Source of the DNA: Ciceribacter sp. T2.26MG-112.2
Lineage (GTDB): Bacteria; Pseudomonadota; Alphaproteobacteria; Rhizobiales; Rhizobiaceae
Assembly (NCBI RefSeq): GCF_900492205.1
Contig: NZ_UEYQ01000011.1
Span: forward strand, 1-64,000
Reading direction: 5' to 3'
DNA: 64,000 bases
The translations under genes and the position numbers were made by a program. Below the pieces are notes generated by a model. It saw only the letters and a program-made list of their open reading frames with translations, searched no databases and was not told the origin of the DNA. The first letter of the stretch is position 1, and each line of letters begins with the position of its first letter. Shown piece by piece: positions 8,135-16,418 of the stretch.

Positions 8135-8152
8135 GCTACAGTTTGATGACGT
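8135..8152 (-). promoter_or_regulatory. Possible Pho box upstream of btaAB
   Basis: On the minus strand the site reads ACGTCAT CAAA CTGTAGC: two 7-mers with a 4-nt spacer, matching CTGTCAT-N4-CTGTCAT at 5/7 and 4/7 positions. Its end is 47 nt before the btaA ATG. PhoB control of btaAB is established in Sinorhizobium; the site here is only a moderate match. Confidence 0.4.
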
Positions 8153-8287
8153 GGCCTGTTGGCCAAGGCGGACTGCTCTCGCTTCGCCAAGAAAGACGTG
8201 CGCAAGCGGTGTGAAGATGGCTTTTCCGGCTTTCGTGCTTTGGCAGTTCCATGCTTCCATGGCCCAAGATCGACGGAGGAGACGCGC

Positions 8288-9661
8288 ATGCGACTGTTCG
8301 GGAAGATATTGAGGGGAGCCGCTCTTGCGGTCATCATGCTGGTGGCGGGCGTCATCGTCTGGCTGTCGGTCGCACCACCCGAACTGCTTCGGGTCGGCAC
8401 GGGCTATGCGGCGAAAATCGTCTGCTCCAATGTCTTCCTCGCCGGGCGCGATCCCCAGGCGGTGCTGGCGCTCGACGTGCAGGCGCCGGGCCACCCGCTG
8501 CTCAAGCTGGTCGGCATCGATGTCGATACAAAGAACGGGGTCGTCACGGCGCGGATGCTGGGCGCATTCGCAAGCGGAACAGCCGTTTACCGCGAAGGGC
8601 TCGGCTGCGCCAGCGTGCCGGACGGCGACGTCGAGGCGGCACTCGCGGTCTCCGCGCCGGCGCCTGGGTCTCCAGCCGTCGCGGACGTCGGCGCGTCCTG
8701 GCCTGCGGGTGAGAGGACCATGCCGGCCGACGCGCGCATTGCTCTCCTTCTGTCCGATCAGGCCCTTGTCGGTCCCAGCATGCGCGCCGTCGTTGTCGTC
8801 AAGGACGGGCGGATCGTCGGCGAGACCTATGGTCCGGGCTTTTCCGCCACGACCCCCTTGCTCGGCTGGTCGATGGCGAAGACCGTCAATGCGGCGATCA
8901 TCGGCCGGCTGGTCGAGGACGGGCGCCTCGATCTCGACGATACACGGCTTCTGCCCGAATGGAGCGACGAGCCCCATGCATCGATCCGGCTGCGCGACCT
9001 TCTGGCGATGGAAAGCGGGCTCGAGTTCAACGAGGACTATGGCGACGTCGCCGATGTCACCCGCATGCTCTATCTCGAGCCGGACATGGCAGGCTTCAGC
9101 CTGGCGAAGCCCGTGCTCGCCGGCACGGGCGAGCGATTCGGCTATGCCTCGGGCACCAGCGTCCTGCTCGCCCGCATCTGGATGAGCAGGTTTGCCGATC
9201 CGGCGCAGGCGCTCGCCTATCCGCGCCAAGCCCTGTTCGATCCGCTCGGCATGACCAGCGCCGTGCTGGAGACCGATGCCTCGGGCACCTTTGTCGGCAG
9301 CTCCTATCTCTATGCCACGGCCCGGGACTGGGCGCGATTCGGCCAGTTCCTCGTCGATGACGGCGTGTGGAATGGGGAACGCTTGCTGCGGGAGGGGTTT
9401 GTCGCGGCGATGCAGCGGCCGACGGCCGCATCCGGCGGGCGTTATACGGAAATCCAGGCCTGGCAGGTCGGTCCGGGCGACGAACCCGACGAAAGTTTTG
9501 GCCTGACGCCGGAGACCTTCTGGCTGCAGGGCCACGACGGCCAGGTGGTGGCCGTCATCCCGTCAGAGCGGCTGGTCGTCGTTCGCCTGGGGCTCACCCC
9601 GTCGCGGCTCGGCTACAGGCCGCAGAGACTGGTGAAGGCGGTCGCGGACGCGTCCAGATGA
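8288..9661 (+). CDS. Serine hydrolase of the beta-lactamase/esterase (class C-like) fold, membrane-anchored
   Basis: The 457-residue protein has an N-terminal membrane helix (about residues 8-27), a poorly conserved segment to about 145, and a beta-lactamase-fold domain from there on. The active-site SxxK motif is SMAK at 195-198, FGYASGTS supplies the YxS/N motif, and LQGHDGQVV takes the place of the KTG motif. Relatives hydrolyse esters, short peptides or oligomers; they are rarely resistance enzymes. The substrate is unknown. The ATG at 8288 follows GGAGGAGAC. It is a single gene, divergent from btaA and convergent with an SLT lipoprotein gene, with a palindrome between the convergent ends. 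Confidence 0.8.
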   Translation: MRLFGKILRGAALAVIMLVAGVIVWLSVAPPELLRVGTGYAAKIVCSNVFLAGRDPQAVLALDVQAPGHPLLKLVGIDVDTKNGVVTARMLGAFASGTAVYREGLGCASVPDGDVEAALAVSAPAPGSPAVADVGASWPAGERTMPADARIALLLSDQALVGPSMRAVVVVKDGRIVGETYGPGFSATTPLLGWSMAKTVNAAIIGRLVEDGRLDLDDTRLLPEWSDEPHASIRLRDLLAMESGLEFNEDYGDVADVTRMLYLEPDMAGFSLAKPVLAGTGERFGYASGTSVLLARIWMSRFADPAQALAYPRQALFDPLGMTSAVLETDASGTFVGSSYLYATARDWARFGQFLVDDGVWNGERLLREGFVAAMQRPTAASGGRYTEIQAWQVGPGDEPDESFGLTPETFWLQGHDGQVVAVIPSERLVVVRLGLTPSRLGYRPQRLVKAVADASR

Positions 9662-9743
9662 TGGGCGATGGACCCGCCACCGCGCAGGGACAGGAACGCC
9701 CAAGGAGGAGACGTCCAGCCGTCAGCCGCAGGTATCAGGCGTG

Positions 9744-9761
9744 CACCGGCCGAGGCCGGTG
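9744..9761. terminator. Palindrome between convergent genes
   Basis: CACCGGCC-GA-GGCCGGTG is a perfect 8-bp stem placed between the convergent ends at 9661 and 9782. There is no U-tract on either side, so a terminator role is only suggested by position. Confidence 0.35.
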
Positions 9762-9781
9762 ACATGGCGCTCACATGGTGC

Positions 9782-10738
9782 TTACATGAAATCGGGTTGC
9801 AGGACGTGCAGCATGCCCTTGCGCTTGGCGTCGTAGTAGAAACCGCGCGAATAGTGCCGCACCGCGCCGTCGTGGCTCTTGTCGGCGACCAGCCAGGCAC
9901 CCTTCAGGTATTTGATCGCGTATTTGAGATTGGTTTCCGCATCGAACAGGCCGGAGGCCGGGCCGTCGTAGCCCATCGACTTGGCGGTCGCATATTTGAT
10001 CTGCATCAGGCCGTAGTGGCCGTTGTTGTAGGCGGTCGGCTTGTAGGTGCTCTCGCGGTTGACGACGCGGTGGATCAGCGATTCGGGCATCTGGTAGATC
10101 GCGGCATATTTCTTGATCAGCGCATTGATCAACGTCGGACCCGAGGTGGCCGGCTTGGTCGCTTCGATCACCGGAGCGGGACCCGGCGGCGTGACGTCGA
10201 ATTGCGAATCCAGTGCGGCGAGCGATGTCGCGGCGGACGGTGACGCATAGGCGAGGGCACCACCGGCGGGCTTGGCGACCGGCACGATCGTCTGTTGCGC
10301 AGTCACTTCGGGCGGCAAGACGGCGGGATCGGCGGTATCCGTCGACATTGGCAGCGTGGTCACCGTATTCGGGGACGACGGCATGGCCGCGGTCTGGATG
10401 GCGATATTCTCCTGCCCTGCCGCCATGGCTTGAGCGGCAGGCGTTGCCGCCGCATTCGTCAGTGCGACGGCCTTGAAGGTCGGGATCGGCGCAGGGGTGG
10501 CAGTGCCGGGAATGATGGGCGCGGGCTCGGCCACTGCATTCGGATCAACGGGCGCCGGCAGCGTGCTCGCCGCTTCGGCGGACGCCATCTGGACCTGGCC
10601 AGCCGCGCTGCCAGCGACCGGATTGGCCTTCAGTTCCTGCTTGGCGGCTTCTTCCATGCTGCTGGTGCAACCGGCCAGACCCGCAAGCAGAACCACTGCG
10701 AGGCCGAGGTGCAATCCGTGGTCTCTCTTTGCGATCAT
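9782..10738 (-). CDS. SLT-domain lytic transglycosylase lipoprotein
   Basis: The 318-residue precursor has a lipoprotein signal ending in LAGLAGC (Cys24), so it is lipid-anchored. Residues 25-200 are a low-complexity Ala/Pro/Thr-rich spacer. The SLT domain covers about 201-315, with the catalytic Glu229 in VVNRESTYKP and the usual GHYGLMQIKYATAKSMGY. It should cleave the peptidoglycan glycan strand to 1,6-anhydroMurNAc products, working at a distance from the membrane because of the long spacer. The ATG at 10738 is preferred to upstream in-frame starts because it places the lipobox properly; GGGAAG precedes it. A second, shorter SLT protein is encoded at 15709-16230. Confidence 0.88.
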   Translation of the reverse strand: MIAKRDHGLHLGLAVVLLAGLAGCTSSMEEAAKQELKANPVAGSAAGQVQMASAEAASTLPAPVDPNAVAEPAPIIPGTATPAPIPTFKAVALTNAAATPAAQAMAAGQENIAIQTAAMPSSPNTVTTLPMSTDTADPAVLPPEVTAQQTIVPVAKPAGGALAYASPSAATSLAALDSQFDVTPPGPAPVIEATKPATSGPTLINALIKKYAAIYQMPESLIHRVVNRESTYKPTAYNNGHYGLMQIKYATAKSMGYDGPASGLFDAETNLKYAIKYLKGAWLVADKSHDGAVRHYSRGFYYDAKRKGMLHVLQPDFM

Positions 10739-10843
10739 GCCGACTTCCCAATTAATCCCCGAGCAGCAAGCAAAGCGAGCGCCCTCCATTTGTATTCCGT
10801 TGTCATAATGGATGGGCTAAATTGCGGCAAGCTGACCTTGGAT

Positions 10844-11479
10844 TCAGGCGGCGAGCTTGCGATAGCCCGCCGTCACCGAGGCCGAGGCGATCAGAACCGG
10901 GTCGTGACGGCGGCTCGTCACGCGCCGCGGGATGCGCCGTCGCATATGGCGATGAATGGCCTGCGCGCCGAGCGCCGCGGCGATCCAGGCGACAAGGGCG
11001 AGAGCGAGGACGATGCCGACAAGCGTTGCCGCCTCCTGCGGCAATGATGCCCCGGAGCGCAGGAATTGCGTCAGCAAAGCGGCGGCGAAGACATAGTTCC
11101 AGCGATCAAACGCGACGAGGACAAAGGCGTGGCGCATGATTCGCAGCGGCTTTTTCTCGGGAAGATTGTCGTTGTCCGCGAGCGGCGCACGTCCCTGATG
11201 CGGGCGCCACAGGCGGATAAGAACGAGCAGGAGAAAACCGGGTCCGAGCCAGCGAACGGGGTCGAGGATCTCCGGCACGGTATTGAGCAGCCGGGCAAGG
11301 GCGAGCAGCGTGATGCCCGAAACGAACAATACGCCCAGCGCCAGCGCGGGAAGCGTGGCGAGGATCGACCCCGGCCCGCGGGCGAGGGCCTGGGACATGA
11401 CGGCAAAGGTCACCCGATTGGGCGATGCCAGGAAGGCCGCCGAGACGGCGGCGAAAGCCAGCCAGGTTTCAAGTGACAT
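10844..11479 (-). CDS. LysE/RhtB-family amino acid exporter homologue
   Basis: A 211-residue integral membrane protein with about six helices and the size and topology of LysE/RhtB exporters, which expel amino acids or their derivatives. The start MSLETWLAFAAVSAAFLASP is family-like, but the normally conserved SPGPN..F motif is changed to SPNRVTF, lacking the PGP turn. The C-terminus is unusually rich in arginine (RHMRRRIPRRVTSRR). The ATG at 11479 follows GGAGGAG. No regulator or partner gene lies beside it, so a substrate cannot be proposed. The altered motif leaves open whether it still exports amino acids. Confidence 0.75.
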   Translation of the reverse strand: MSLETWLAFAAVSAAFLASPNRVTFAVMSQALARGPGSILATLPALALGVLFVSGITLLALARLLNTVPEILDPVRWLGPGFLLLVLIRLWRPHQGRAPLADNDNLPEKKPLRIMRHAFVLVAFDRWNYVFAAALLTQFLRSGASLPQEAATLVGIVLALALVAWIAAALGAQAIHRHMRRRIPRRVTSRRHDPVLIASASVTAGYRKLAA

Positions 11480-11527
11480 CGATGCTACTCCTCCACCCGA
11501 AGAGCAAGCCAGCTTTCGCCCGTGCCG

Positions 11528-12742
11528 TCAATTGGCCGGGTGGAATTTCTGGCCCATATAGTCCATCACCTCGTGGAACCACGGGGTGTTCAGATCAAAC
11601 GCCTTGCCGCCCTTGATGCGGGGAAATTCGATGACCCGCAGACGGCCGTCCTGGTCCTCGTCATGACCGGTGACGCCGGAGATCTTGTTCAGGCCGCTTT
11701 CGACGGCGAGGTCGACCATGCTCTGGATGAGCCGCAGGTCTTCATAATTGGCCGGCGCCGAGCGCGCATAATAGCCCGACTTCTGCACCATGGAACGGTC
11801 GGCCTTCAGCAGCTTGGCAAAGTGCTTCTGGAACCAGTTGCCGACATTGATCGTGTCGATCTTCACGTGGCCGAAGGCGTCGCGCTTGACTTCCTCGCCG
11901 GCCGCCTCGCGGTCCGCGACGATCTCATCGAGGCAGGCGCCTTCCGAGACGAACAGGGTGACATAACCGCTCTTGTCCATGATCTCCTTGAGGCGGTCGG
12001 CCTCGGAATCGAGATCGAAATGGGTTTCCGGCAGGTAGAGGCCGTCGATGTTCTTGAGCTCGGTGTTCATCATCAAGCCTTCGACATACTCGTTGTTGCG
12101 CGTGCGATTGATATAGGCGCGCGCGGTCGCCGCGGTCAGCCAGCCGCAATGGCGGCCCATGACCTCGTGGATGACCAGCGTGCGCGGGGCCGCACTCTGT
12201 TCGTTCGAGACGTGGTCGAAGAAGCGGGCGCCGACTTCGGCGGCGGTCCAGGCGCCGAGCGACTGGCGGATCGGCACGACGTCGTTGTCGACGGTCTTCG
12301 GCAGGCCGACCACGGTCAGGTTGTAGCCATTGGCGCCGAGATAGGCGGCAAGGTCGGCGGCGGTGGTGTTGGTGTCGTCGCCGCCGATGGTGTGGAGGAT
12401 GGTGACGCCGTCCTCGGCCAGACGTTCGGCGGCGACCCTGAGCGGGTTTTCGCCTTCCTTGGTCAGGCCGCGCTTGGCACAGTCGGCGGCATTGGTGAGC
12501 TTGACGCGGCTATTGCCGATCGGCGAGCCGCCGTAGCGATGCAGAACATGGGCCTTTTCGCGCATGTCCTTGGTGATCTGGATGCTGTCTCCCAAAAGCA
12601 CGCCCTGATAGCCCGAACGGTAGGCGATCATTTCGATCTCCGGGGCGATGTCCGTGTAGCGCTCGATCAATCCGCCGACGGCGGATGAGAGGCAGGGCGC
12701 CAGGCCGCCGGCGGTCAGCATTGCAACTTTCTGTTTGGCCAT
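11528..12742 (-). CDS. pfp: Pyrophosphate-dependent 6-phosphofructokinase
   Basis: This enzyme phosphorylates fructose 6-phosphate reversibly with PPi instead of ATP. The 404-residue protein has the PFKA fold. GGDDTNT at 120-126 (Asp in place of the Gly of ATP enzymes) and PKTVDND at 148-154 are the residues that specify PPi use; MGRHCGWL binds the sugar phosphate. Rhizobia mostly use the Entner-Doudoroff route and lack ATP-PFK, so this reversible enzyme probably serves gluconeogenesis or the pentose phosphate pathway, which is an inference. It is a single gene on the minus strand, between a LysE-like permease and a DMT permease, with its own upstream gap of about 90 bp. Confidence 0.92.
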   Translation of the reverse strand: MAKQKVAMLTAGGLAPCLSSAVGGLIERYTDIAPEIEMIAYRSGYQGVLLGDSIQITKDMREKAHVLHRYGGSPIGNSRVKLTNAADCAKRGLTKEGENPLRVAAERLAEDGVTILHTIGGDDTNTTAADLAAYLGANGYNLTVVGLPKTVDNDVVPIRQSLGAWTAAEVGARFFDHVSNEQSAAPRTLVIHEVMGRHCGWLTAATARAYINRTRNNEYVEGLMMNTELKNIDGLYLPETHFDLDSEADRLKEIMDKSGYVTLFVSEGACLDEIVADREAAGEEVKRDAFGHVKIDTINVGNWFQKHFAKLLKADRSMVQKSGYYARSAPANYEDLRLIQSMVDLAVESGLNKISGVTGHDEDQDGRLRVIEFPRIKGGKAFDLNTPWFHEVMDYMGQKFHPAN

Positions 12743-12835
12743 CGATCCTCCTTCGGCGCCACATCCGGTGCCGTTGTCTTGCTTCTTTCCGGGCGAATGG
12801 ATGCGACGAGCAGATGGCCTTGTAAAGGGAAAAGT

Positions 12836-13711
12836 TCAGGAAATACGGGCCTTTCGGCCGAGCCAGACGACGAAGGCGACGGCGATCGCGAATATAATCG
12901 TTTCAATGCCGATGTGCTCGCCGAGCAGGATCGCGGAAAACAGCAGCGTGACGAAAGTCTGCATCAGCTGGATCTGCGCGACGCGCGAAATGCCGCCGAT
13001 CGCCAGCCCCGCGTTCCAGAAGATGAAGCCGCCGAACATCGACAGCAGGCCGTGGTAGAGAAGCGCGCCGATCGCGGCCTGGCCCGGCGCCGTGACACCG
13101 CTCGAAAAGGTCAGCACCGCGCCGACCAGCGACAGCGGCAGCATGACGACCAGCGCCCAGGAGATGACCTCCCAGCCAGACAGTCGGCGCGCCAGCCGAG
13201 CGGACAGCACGTAGCCGAGTGAGGCCGAGACGGCGGAGGCGAGCAGCCAGAGGTCGCCGACCTCGAGATGGAAACCGCTCTGGCGGGCGGAAAAGGCGAC
13301 GACGAGGGCCGCTCCGGCCACGCCGCAGAGCCAGAAGACCGGACTTGGCCGCTCCCCGTCGACGATGACGGCGAAGATCGAGGTGAGCAGCGGCAGCAGA
13401 CCCAGCACGACGCCGCCATGGGCGGCCGGCAGGCTCTGCATGGCGATCGAGGAGAAGATCGGAAAACCGAAGACGAGGCAGATGCCGGCGAGGAACAGGG
13501 CCGGGAAGGCGCCGCGCGGCCATCGTTTGCCGAGCACGAGAAGCGCCGTGCCCGCCGCCGCCGAGGCGATCACTGCACGGCCGAAGGTGATGAACAGCGG
13601 CGAGAAGCCGTCAAGGGCGATGCGGGTCATCGGCAGGGTGAGCCCGAAGATGGTGACGCCGATCGCGCCGAGGACGAGGCCGAGCGCAGGAGAGGGGATT
13701 GCCGATTTCAT
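12836..13711 (-). CDS. DMT-superfamily permease (EamA family)
   Basis: A 291-residue protein with about ten membrane helices in two EamA repeats. LAAHGGVV-type sequence (SLPAAHGGVVLGLLPLLTSI) ends the first repeat and QTFVTLLFSAILLGEHIG ends the second, each with the conserved Gly-Glu. It is a probable metabolite or drug exporter of unknown substrate and only distantly similar to the other DMT permease at 2714-3631. The ATG at 13711 follows GGAGCC; 45 upstream in-frame codons are hydrophilic and rejected. It is divergent from the J-domain gene at 13948 across 236 bp. Confidence 0.85.
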   Translation of the reverse strand: MKSAIPSPALGLVLGAIGVTIFGLTLPMTRIALDGFSPLFITFGRAVIASAAAGTALLVLGKRWPRGAFPALFLAGICLVFGFPIFSSIAMQSLPAAHGGVVLGLLPLLTSIFAVIVDGERPSPVFWLCGVAGAALVVAFSARQSGFHLEVGDLWLLASAVSASLGYVLSARLARRLSGWEVISWALVVMLPLSLVGAVLTFSSGVTAPGQAAIGALLYHGLLSMFGGFIFWNAGLAIGGISRVAQIQLMQTFVTLLFSAILLGEHIGIETIIFAIAVAFVVWLGRKARIS

Positions 13712-13947
13712 GCGGGCTCCGCTTGGAGGAAATGCGGCGGTGGTCGCATGAGACAGACGAATAGTCCAATCAATCCGCGAGATGGACCGGCGGTCGTGCC
13801 AAAGGGATCCGATGGCCGCCGGCCTGGCCGAAGGGGATGGATACATCGTCGCGATTCAGCGTTTCGCAATCGAACGTGAATAAAGTTTAATGTCCGGCAG
13901 GGCCTGTCCGGCTTGCTTTTTCCGGCGATATTTGGTCAAGCTCGCTC

Positions 13948-14685
13948 ATGATTATCGATTTCGCCTGCGAACAGATCGCGTCGTTGTGGGATCGTCTGCT
14001 GGGCGCTATCGGCGATGCGGCGGGCAGCGTCCTGTCGGGCATGGTCGAGGCGGTCCGCACGGTTTTCGAGGGCGATCCCGAAACCCGCCGTCGTGTGTCC
14101 TTCTCCGTTGCGATCATCGCCTTGTCCGCCAAGATGGCGAAGGCCGACGGTATTGTCACCGTCGCCGAGGTCGATGCCTTCCGCAGCATCTTCGATTTCC
14201 CCGAGGAGGAGGGCAAGAACGTCGCCCGGCTTTACAACCTGGCGCGCCAGGATGTTGCCGGCTACGAAGCCTATGCCGAGAAGCTCGCGAAGCTCTGCCG
14301 GACCTGCGAAAACTTCTGCCCCGTGCTCGAGGACATCGTCGACGCGCTGTTCCACATCGCCAAGGCCGATGGCTTGCTGCACGAGAAGGAAATGGATTTC
14401 CTGGCGCGCATCGCCGAGATCTTCGGGATAACCGAGGAGCGCTTCCAGACCATCACCGAGCGGCACCTGCACCTCGACGGCGATCCGTATGGCGTGCTCG
14501 GCGTCCAGCGGTCTGACGATTTCGCCACCATTCGCAAGCGTTACCGGGCGCTGGCCGCGGAGCACCATCCCGACCGGCTGCATGCCCGCGGCGTGCCGTC
14601 GGAGTTCCACGCCGTGGCGCATCATCGCATGGCCAAGCTCAACGCCGCCTATTCGGCAATCGAGAAAGAGCGCCGCGCCGCATGA
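13948..14685 (+). CDS. DjlA-like co-chaperone: TerB domain plus C-terminal J domain
   Basis: The 245-residue protein has a TerB (tellurite-resistance-like) helical domain at about residues 50-170, with paired acidic motifs AKADGIVTVAEVDAF and AKADGLLHEKEMDF, and a J domain at about 178-243 with the diagnostic HPD at 207-209 (AAEHHPDR). The order matches E. coli DjlA, which activates DnaK at the inner membrane, but no clear N-terminal membrane helix is present here, so it may be soluble. The stop overlaps the start of the amidase gene by 4 bp (ATGA). No strong ribosome binding site precedes 13948. The DnaK client is unknown. Confidence 0.88.
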   Translation: MIIDFACEQIASLWDRLLGAIGDAAGSVLSGMVEAVRTVFEGDPETRRRVSFSVAIIALSAKMAKADGIVTVAEVDAFRSIFDFPEEEGKNVARLYNLARQDVAGYEAYAEKLAKLCRTCENFCPVLEDIVDALFHIAKADGLLHEKEMDFLARIAEIFGITEERFQTITERHLHLDGDPYGVLGVQRSDDFATIRKRYRALAAEHHPDRLHARGVPSEFHAVAHHRMAKLNAAYSAIEKERRAA

Positions 14686-15443
14686 CGCCGTTCACCGCCG
14701 ATTTCGCCGGCGCAACCGTCATGCCGTCGCCCAATTGCGGCGAACGGGCAGGCGGTGATCGCCCCGACATGATCATACTGCACTATACCGGGATGCCGGA
14801 ACATGAGGCGGCGCTCGCCTGGCTGTGCAATCCCGAAAGCCAGGTTTCCAGCCACTATTTCGTCCATGAGGACGGCCGGATCGTGCAGATGGTGCCGGAG
14901 AACCGTCGCGCCTGGCATGCGGGAAAAAGCTTCTGGGCGGGCGAAACCGACATCAATTCGCGCTCGATCGGCATCGAGATTGCCAATGCCGGGCACCCGG
15001 CGGGGCTCCCCGCGTTCCCTGAAAAGCAGATCGAAGCGGTCATCGAATTGTGTCTCGATTGCGGCCAGAGGCTCCATATCGCCCCGGAACGCGTGCTGGC
15101 GCACTCCGATGTGGCGCCCGTTCGCAAGGTCGATCCGGGCGAAAATTTCCCCTGGGGACGGCTTCATGCGGCGGGCGTCGGCCACTTCGTCGAGCCGGTG
15201 CCCGTGCAGGGCGGACGGTTTTTCCAGAAGGGCGACCATGGGCAACCCGTCGAAGCCTTGCAGTCGATGTTGTCGCTCTATGGTTACGACATTGATATTA
15301 CCGGAGATTATTCCGACAAGACCGAAGGCGTCGTGGCTGCGTTCCAGCGCCATTTCCGCCCCGAACGGGTGGACGGGATCGCCGACATGTCGACCATCGA
15401 GACCCTGCATCGGCTGCTCGCGACGCTGCCGCGCTACACCTGA
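14682..15443 (+). CDS. N-acetylmuramoyl-L-alanine amidase (Amidase_2) with peptidoglycan-binding domain
   Basis: The 253-residue protein has an Amidase_2 domain at about residues 25-165 with zinc ligands readable as His34 (IILHYTG), His141 (LAHSDVAP) and Asp151 (KVDPGENFPW), and a PG_binding_1 domain at about 180-250. It removes the stem peptide from MurNAc or anhydroMurNAc. The layout is that of AmiD; AmpD lacks the extra domain. No signal peptide is visible, so it may act in the cytoplasm on recycled muropeptides, or its export route is not obvious. It is translationally coupled to the J-domain gene through an ATGA overlap, an arrangement that suggests shared regulation. Confidence 0.88.
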   Translation: MTPFTADFAGATVMPSPNCGERAGGDRPDMIILHYTGMPEHEAALAWLCNPESQVSSHYFVHEDGRIVQMVPENRRAWHAGKSFWAGETDINSRSIGIEIANAGHPAGLPAFPEKQIEAVIELCLDCGQRLHIAPERVLAHSDVAPVRKVDPGENFPWGRLHAAGVGHFVEPVPVQGGRFFQKGDHGQPVEALQSMLSLYGYDIDITGDYSDKTEGVVAAFQRHFRPERVDGIADMSTIETLHRLLATLPRYT

Positions 15444-15708
15444 AATTTGGGTCGCGAGCGAGCGCCTTTTGGCCGGCCGGCCAAACGCGCGAAACGCCAA
15501 TTTGTTGCATCGCCACACGAATTCCCTATTTCGCCGCTCTAAAGAACGAACTGAACGGCGGCACGGGCACCCAGATTTTGCGGACCGTGTTTGCGAATAT
15601 CAACGATGAGAGCATGGGCGACGCCTGACCGATCGGTCGGGCGAACGAGGAAGATTGCGTCCTGAGCGGACGTTCGCCCACCTTTCTGGTTCGGAGACTG
15701 ACTTTTAC

Positions 15709-16230
15709 ATGATGAAGCGAATTGTTGCTGCTGCGGCATGCCTCGGTATTCTTTTGTCCTCGTCCATGACGGCCTTCGCCGGCGATGACGAGCGTAGCTT
15801 CAAGGCTTCGATCAAGACGGTGAAGCGGGAGGCCGGCTATCCGGCGCCTTCCTTCTCCAAAAGCCCCTATACGAGCCTGATTTCCAAATACGCCAAGACC
15901 TACGGCGTTCCGGTGGCACTCGCCCACGCGGTGGTCAGGGTCGAGAGCAATTTCAATCCCAAGGCACGCGGCAGCGCCGGCGAGATCGGTCTCATGCAGA
16001 TCAAGCCGGCCACGGCCCGGATGATGGGCTATTCGGGCTCTTCCAAGGGCCTGTACGACCCCGAAACCAACATCCGCTACGGCATGAAGTATCTGTCGAT
16101 GGCGCATGACCTGGGCAATGGCCAGACCTGCTCGACCATCCTGAAGTACAATGCCGGCCATGGCGCCAAGCGGATGAACCCGGTCTCCAAGCGCTATTGC
16201 GGCAAGGTGCAGGCCCTGTTGGCATCGTAA
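15709..16230 (+). CDS. Small SLT-domain lytic transglycosylase
   Basis: A 173-residue secreted protein: signal peptide at residues 1-24 (MMKRIVAAAACLGILLSSSM then TAFA), then an SLT domain with catalytic Glu79 in VRVESNFNPKA, GEIGLMQIKPATARMMGY, and YNAGHG near the end. Two cysteines in the C-terminal part (GQTCS, RYCGK) may form a disulphide. Two adjacent ATGs are possible (15709 and 15712); GGAG at 15693 fits the first slightly better. It stands alone, 265 bp after the amidase gene. It lacks the long spacer of the SLT lipoprotein at 9782-10738 and should be freely periplasmic. Confidence 0.88.
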   Translation: MMKRIVAAAACLGILLSSSMTAFAGDDERSFKASIKTVKREAGYPAPSFSKSPYTSLISKYAKTYGVPVALAHAVVRVESNFNPKARGSAGEIGLMQIKPATARMMGYSGSSKGLYDPETNIRYGMKYLSMAHDLGNGQTCSTILKYNAGHGAKRMNPVSKRYCGKVQALLAS

Positions 16231-16257
16231 TCCCGTCGTAATCCCCCTTGGCGGCGC

Positions 16258-16307
16258 GACGAGCGGTCGCGCTGCCTTCGCGCCTGCCCGAGGGGCGCCC
16301 GCTCGTC
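16258..16307 (+). other. Stem-loop after the small SLT gene
   Basis: GACGAGCGG (16258-16266) pairs with CCGCTCGTC (16299-16307). It starts 28 nt after the stop codon. No U-tract follows, so it could be a 3' end stabiliser or a weak terminator. Confidence 0.3.
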
Positions 16308-16418
16308 CCGTCTCGCGGCAGGCCCTGCGATATGCAAACTCCCCCAAAGATTCGGCTCTTGCCGACAAGGCCCTGATCGGCAAGAAGCTTGTCGCGATGT
16401 TTCGACAGGGATTGCGAC

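Noticed and set aside
8288..9661. Calling the serine hydrolase an antibiotic-resistance beta-lactamase
   Set aside because: It has SxxK and YxS/N motifs, but the KTG motif is replaced by HDG and it carries a membrane anchor and extra domain, which fit esterase-like relatives better.
15627..15638. GACCGATCGGTC palindrome upstream of the small SLT gene, seen as a possible TetR-type operator
   Set aside because: It is a 12-bp palindrome in GC-rich DNA with no regulator gene nearby; chance is a sufficient explanation.
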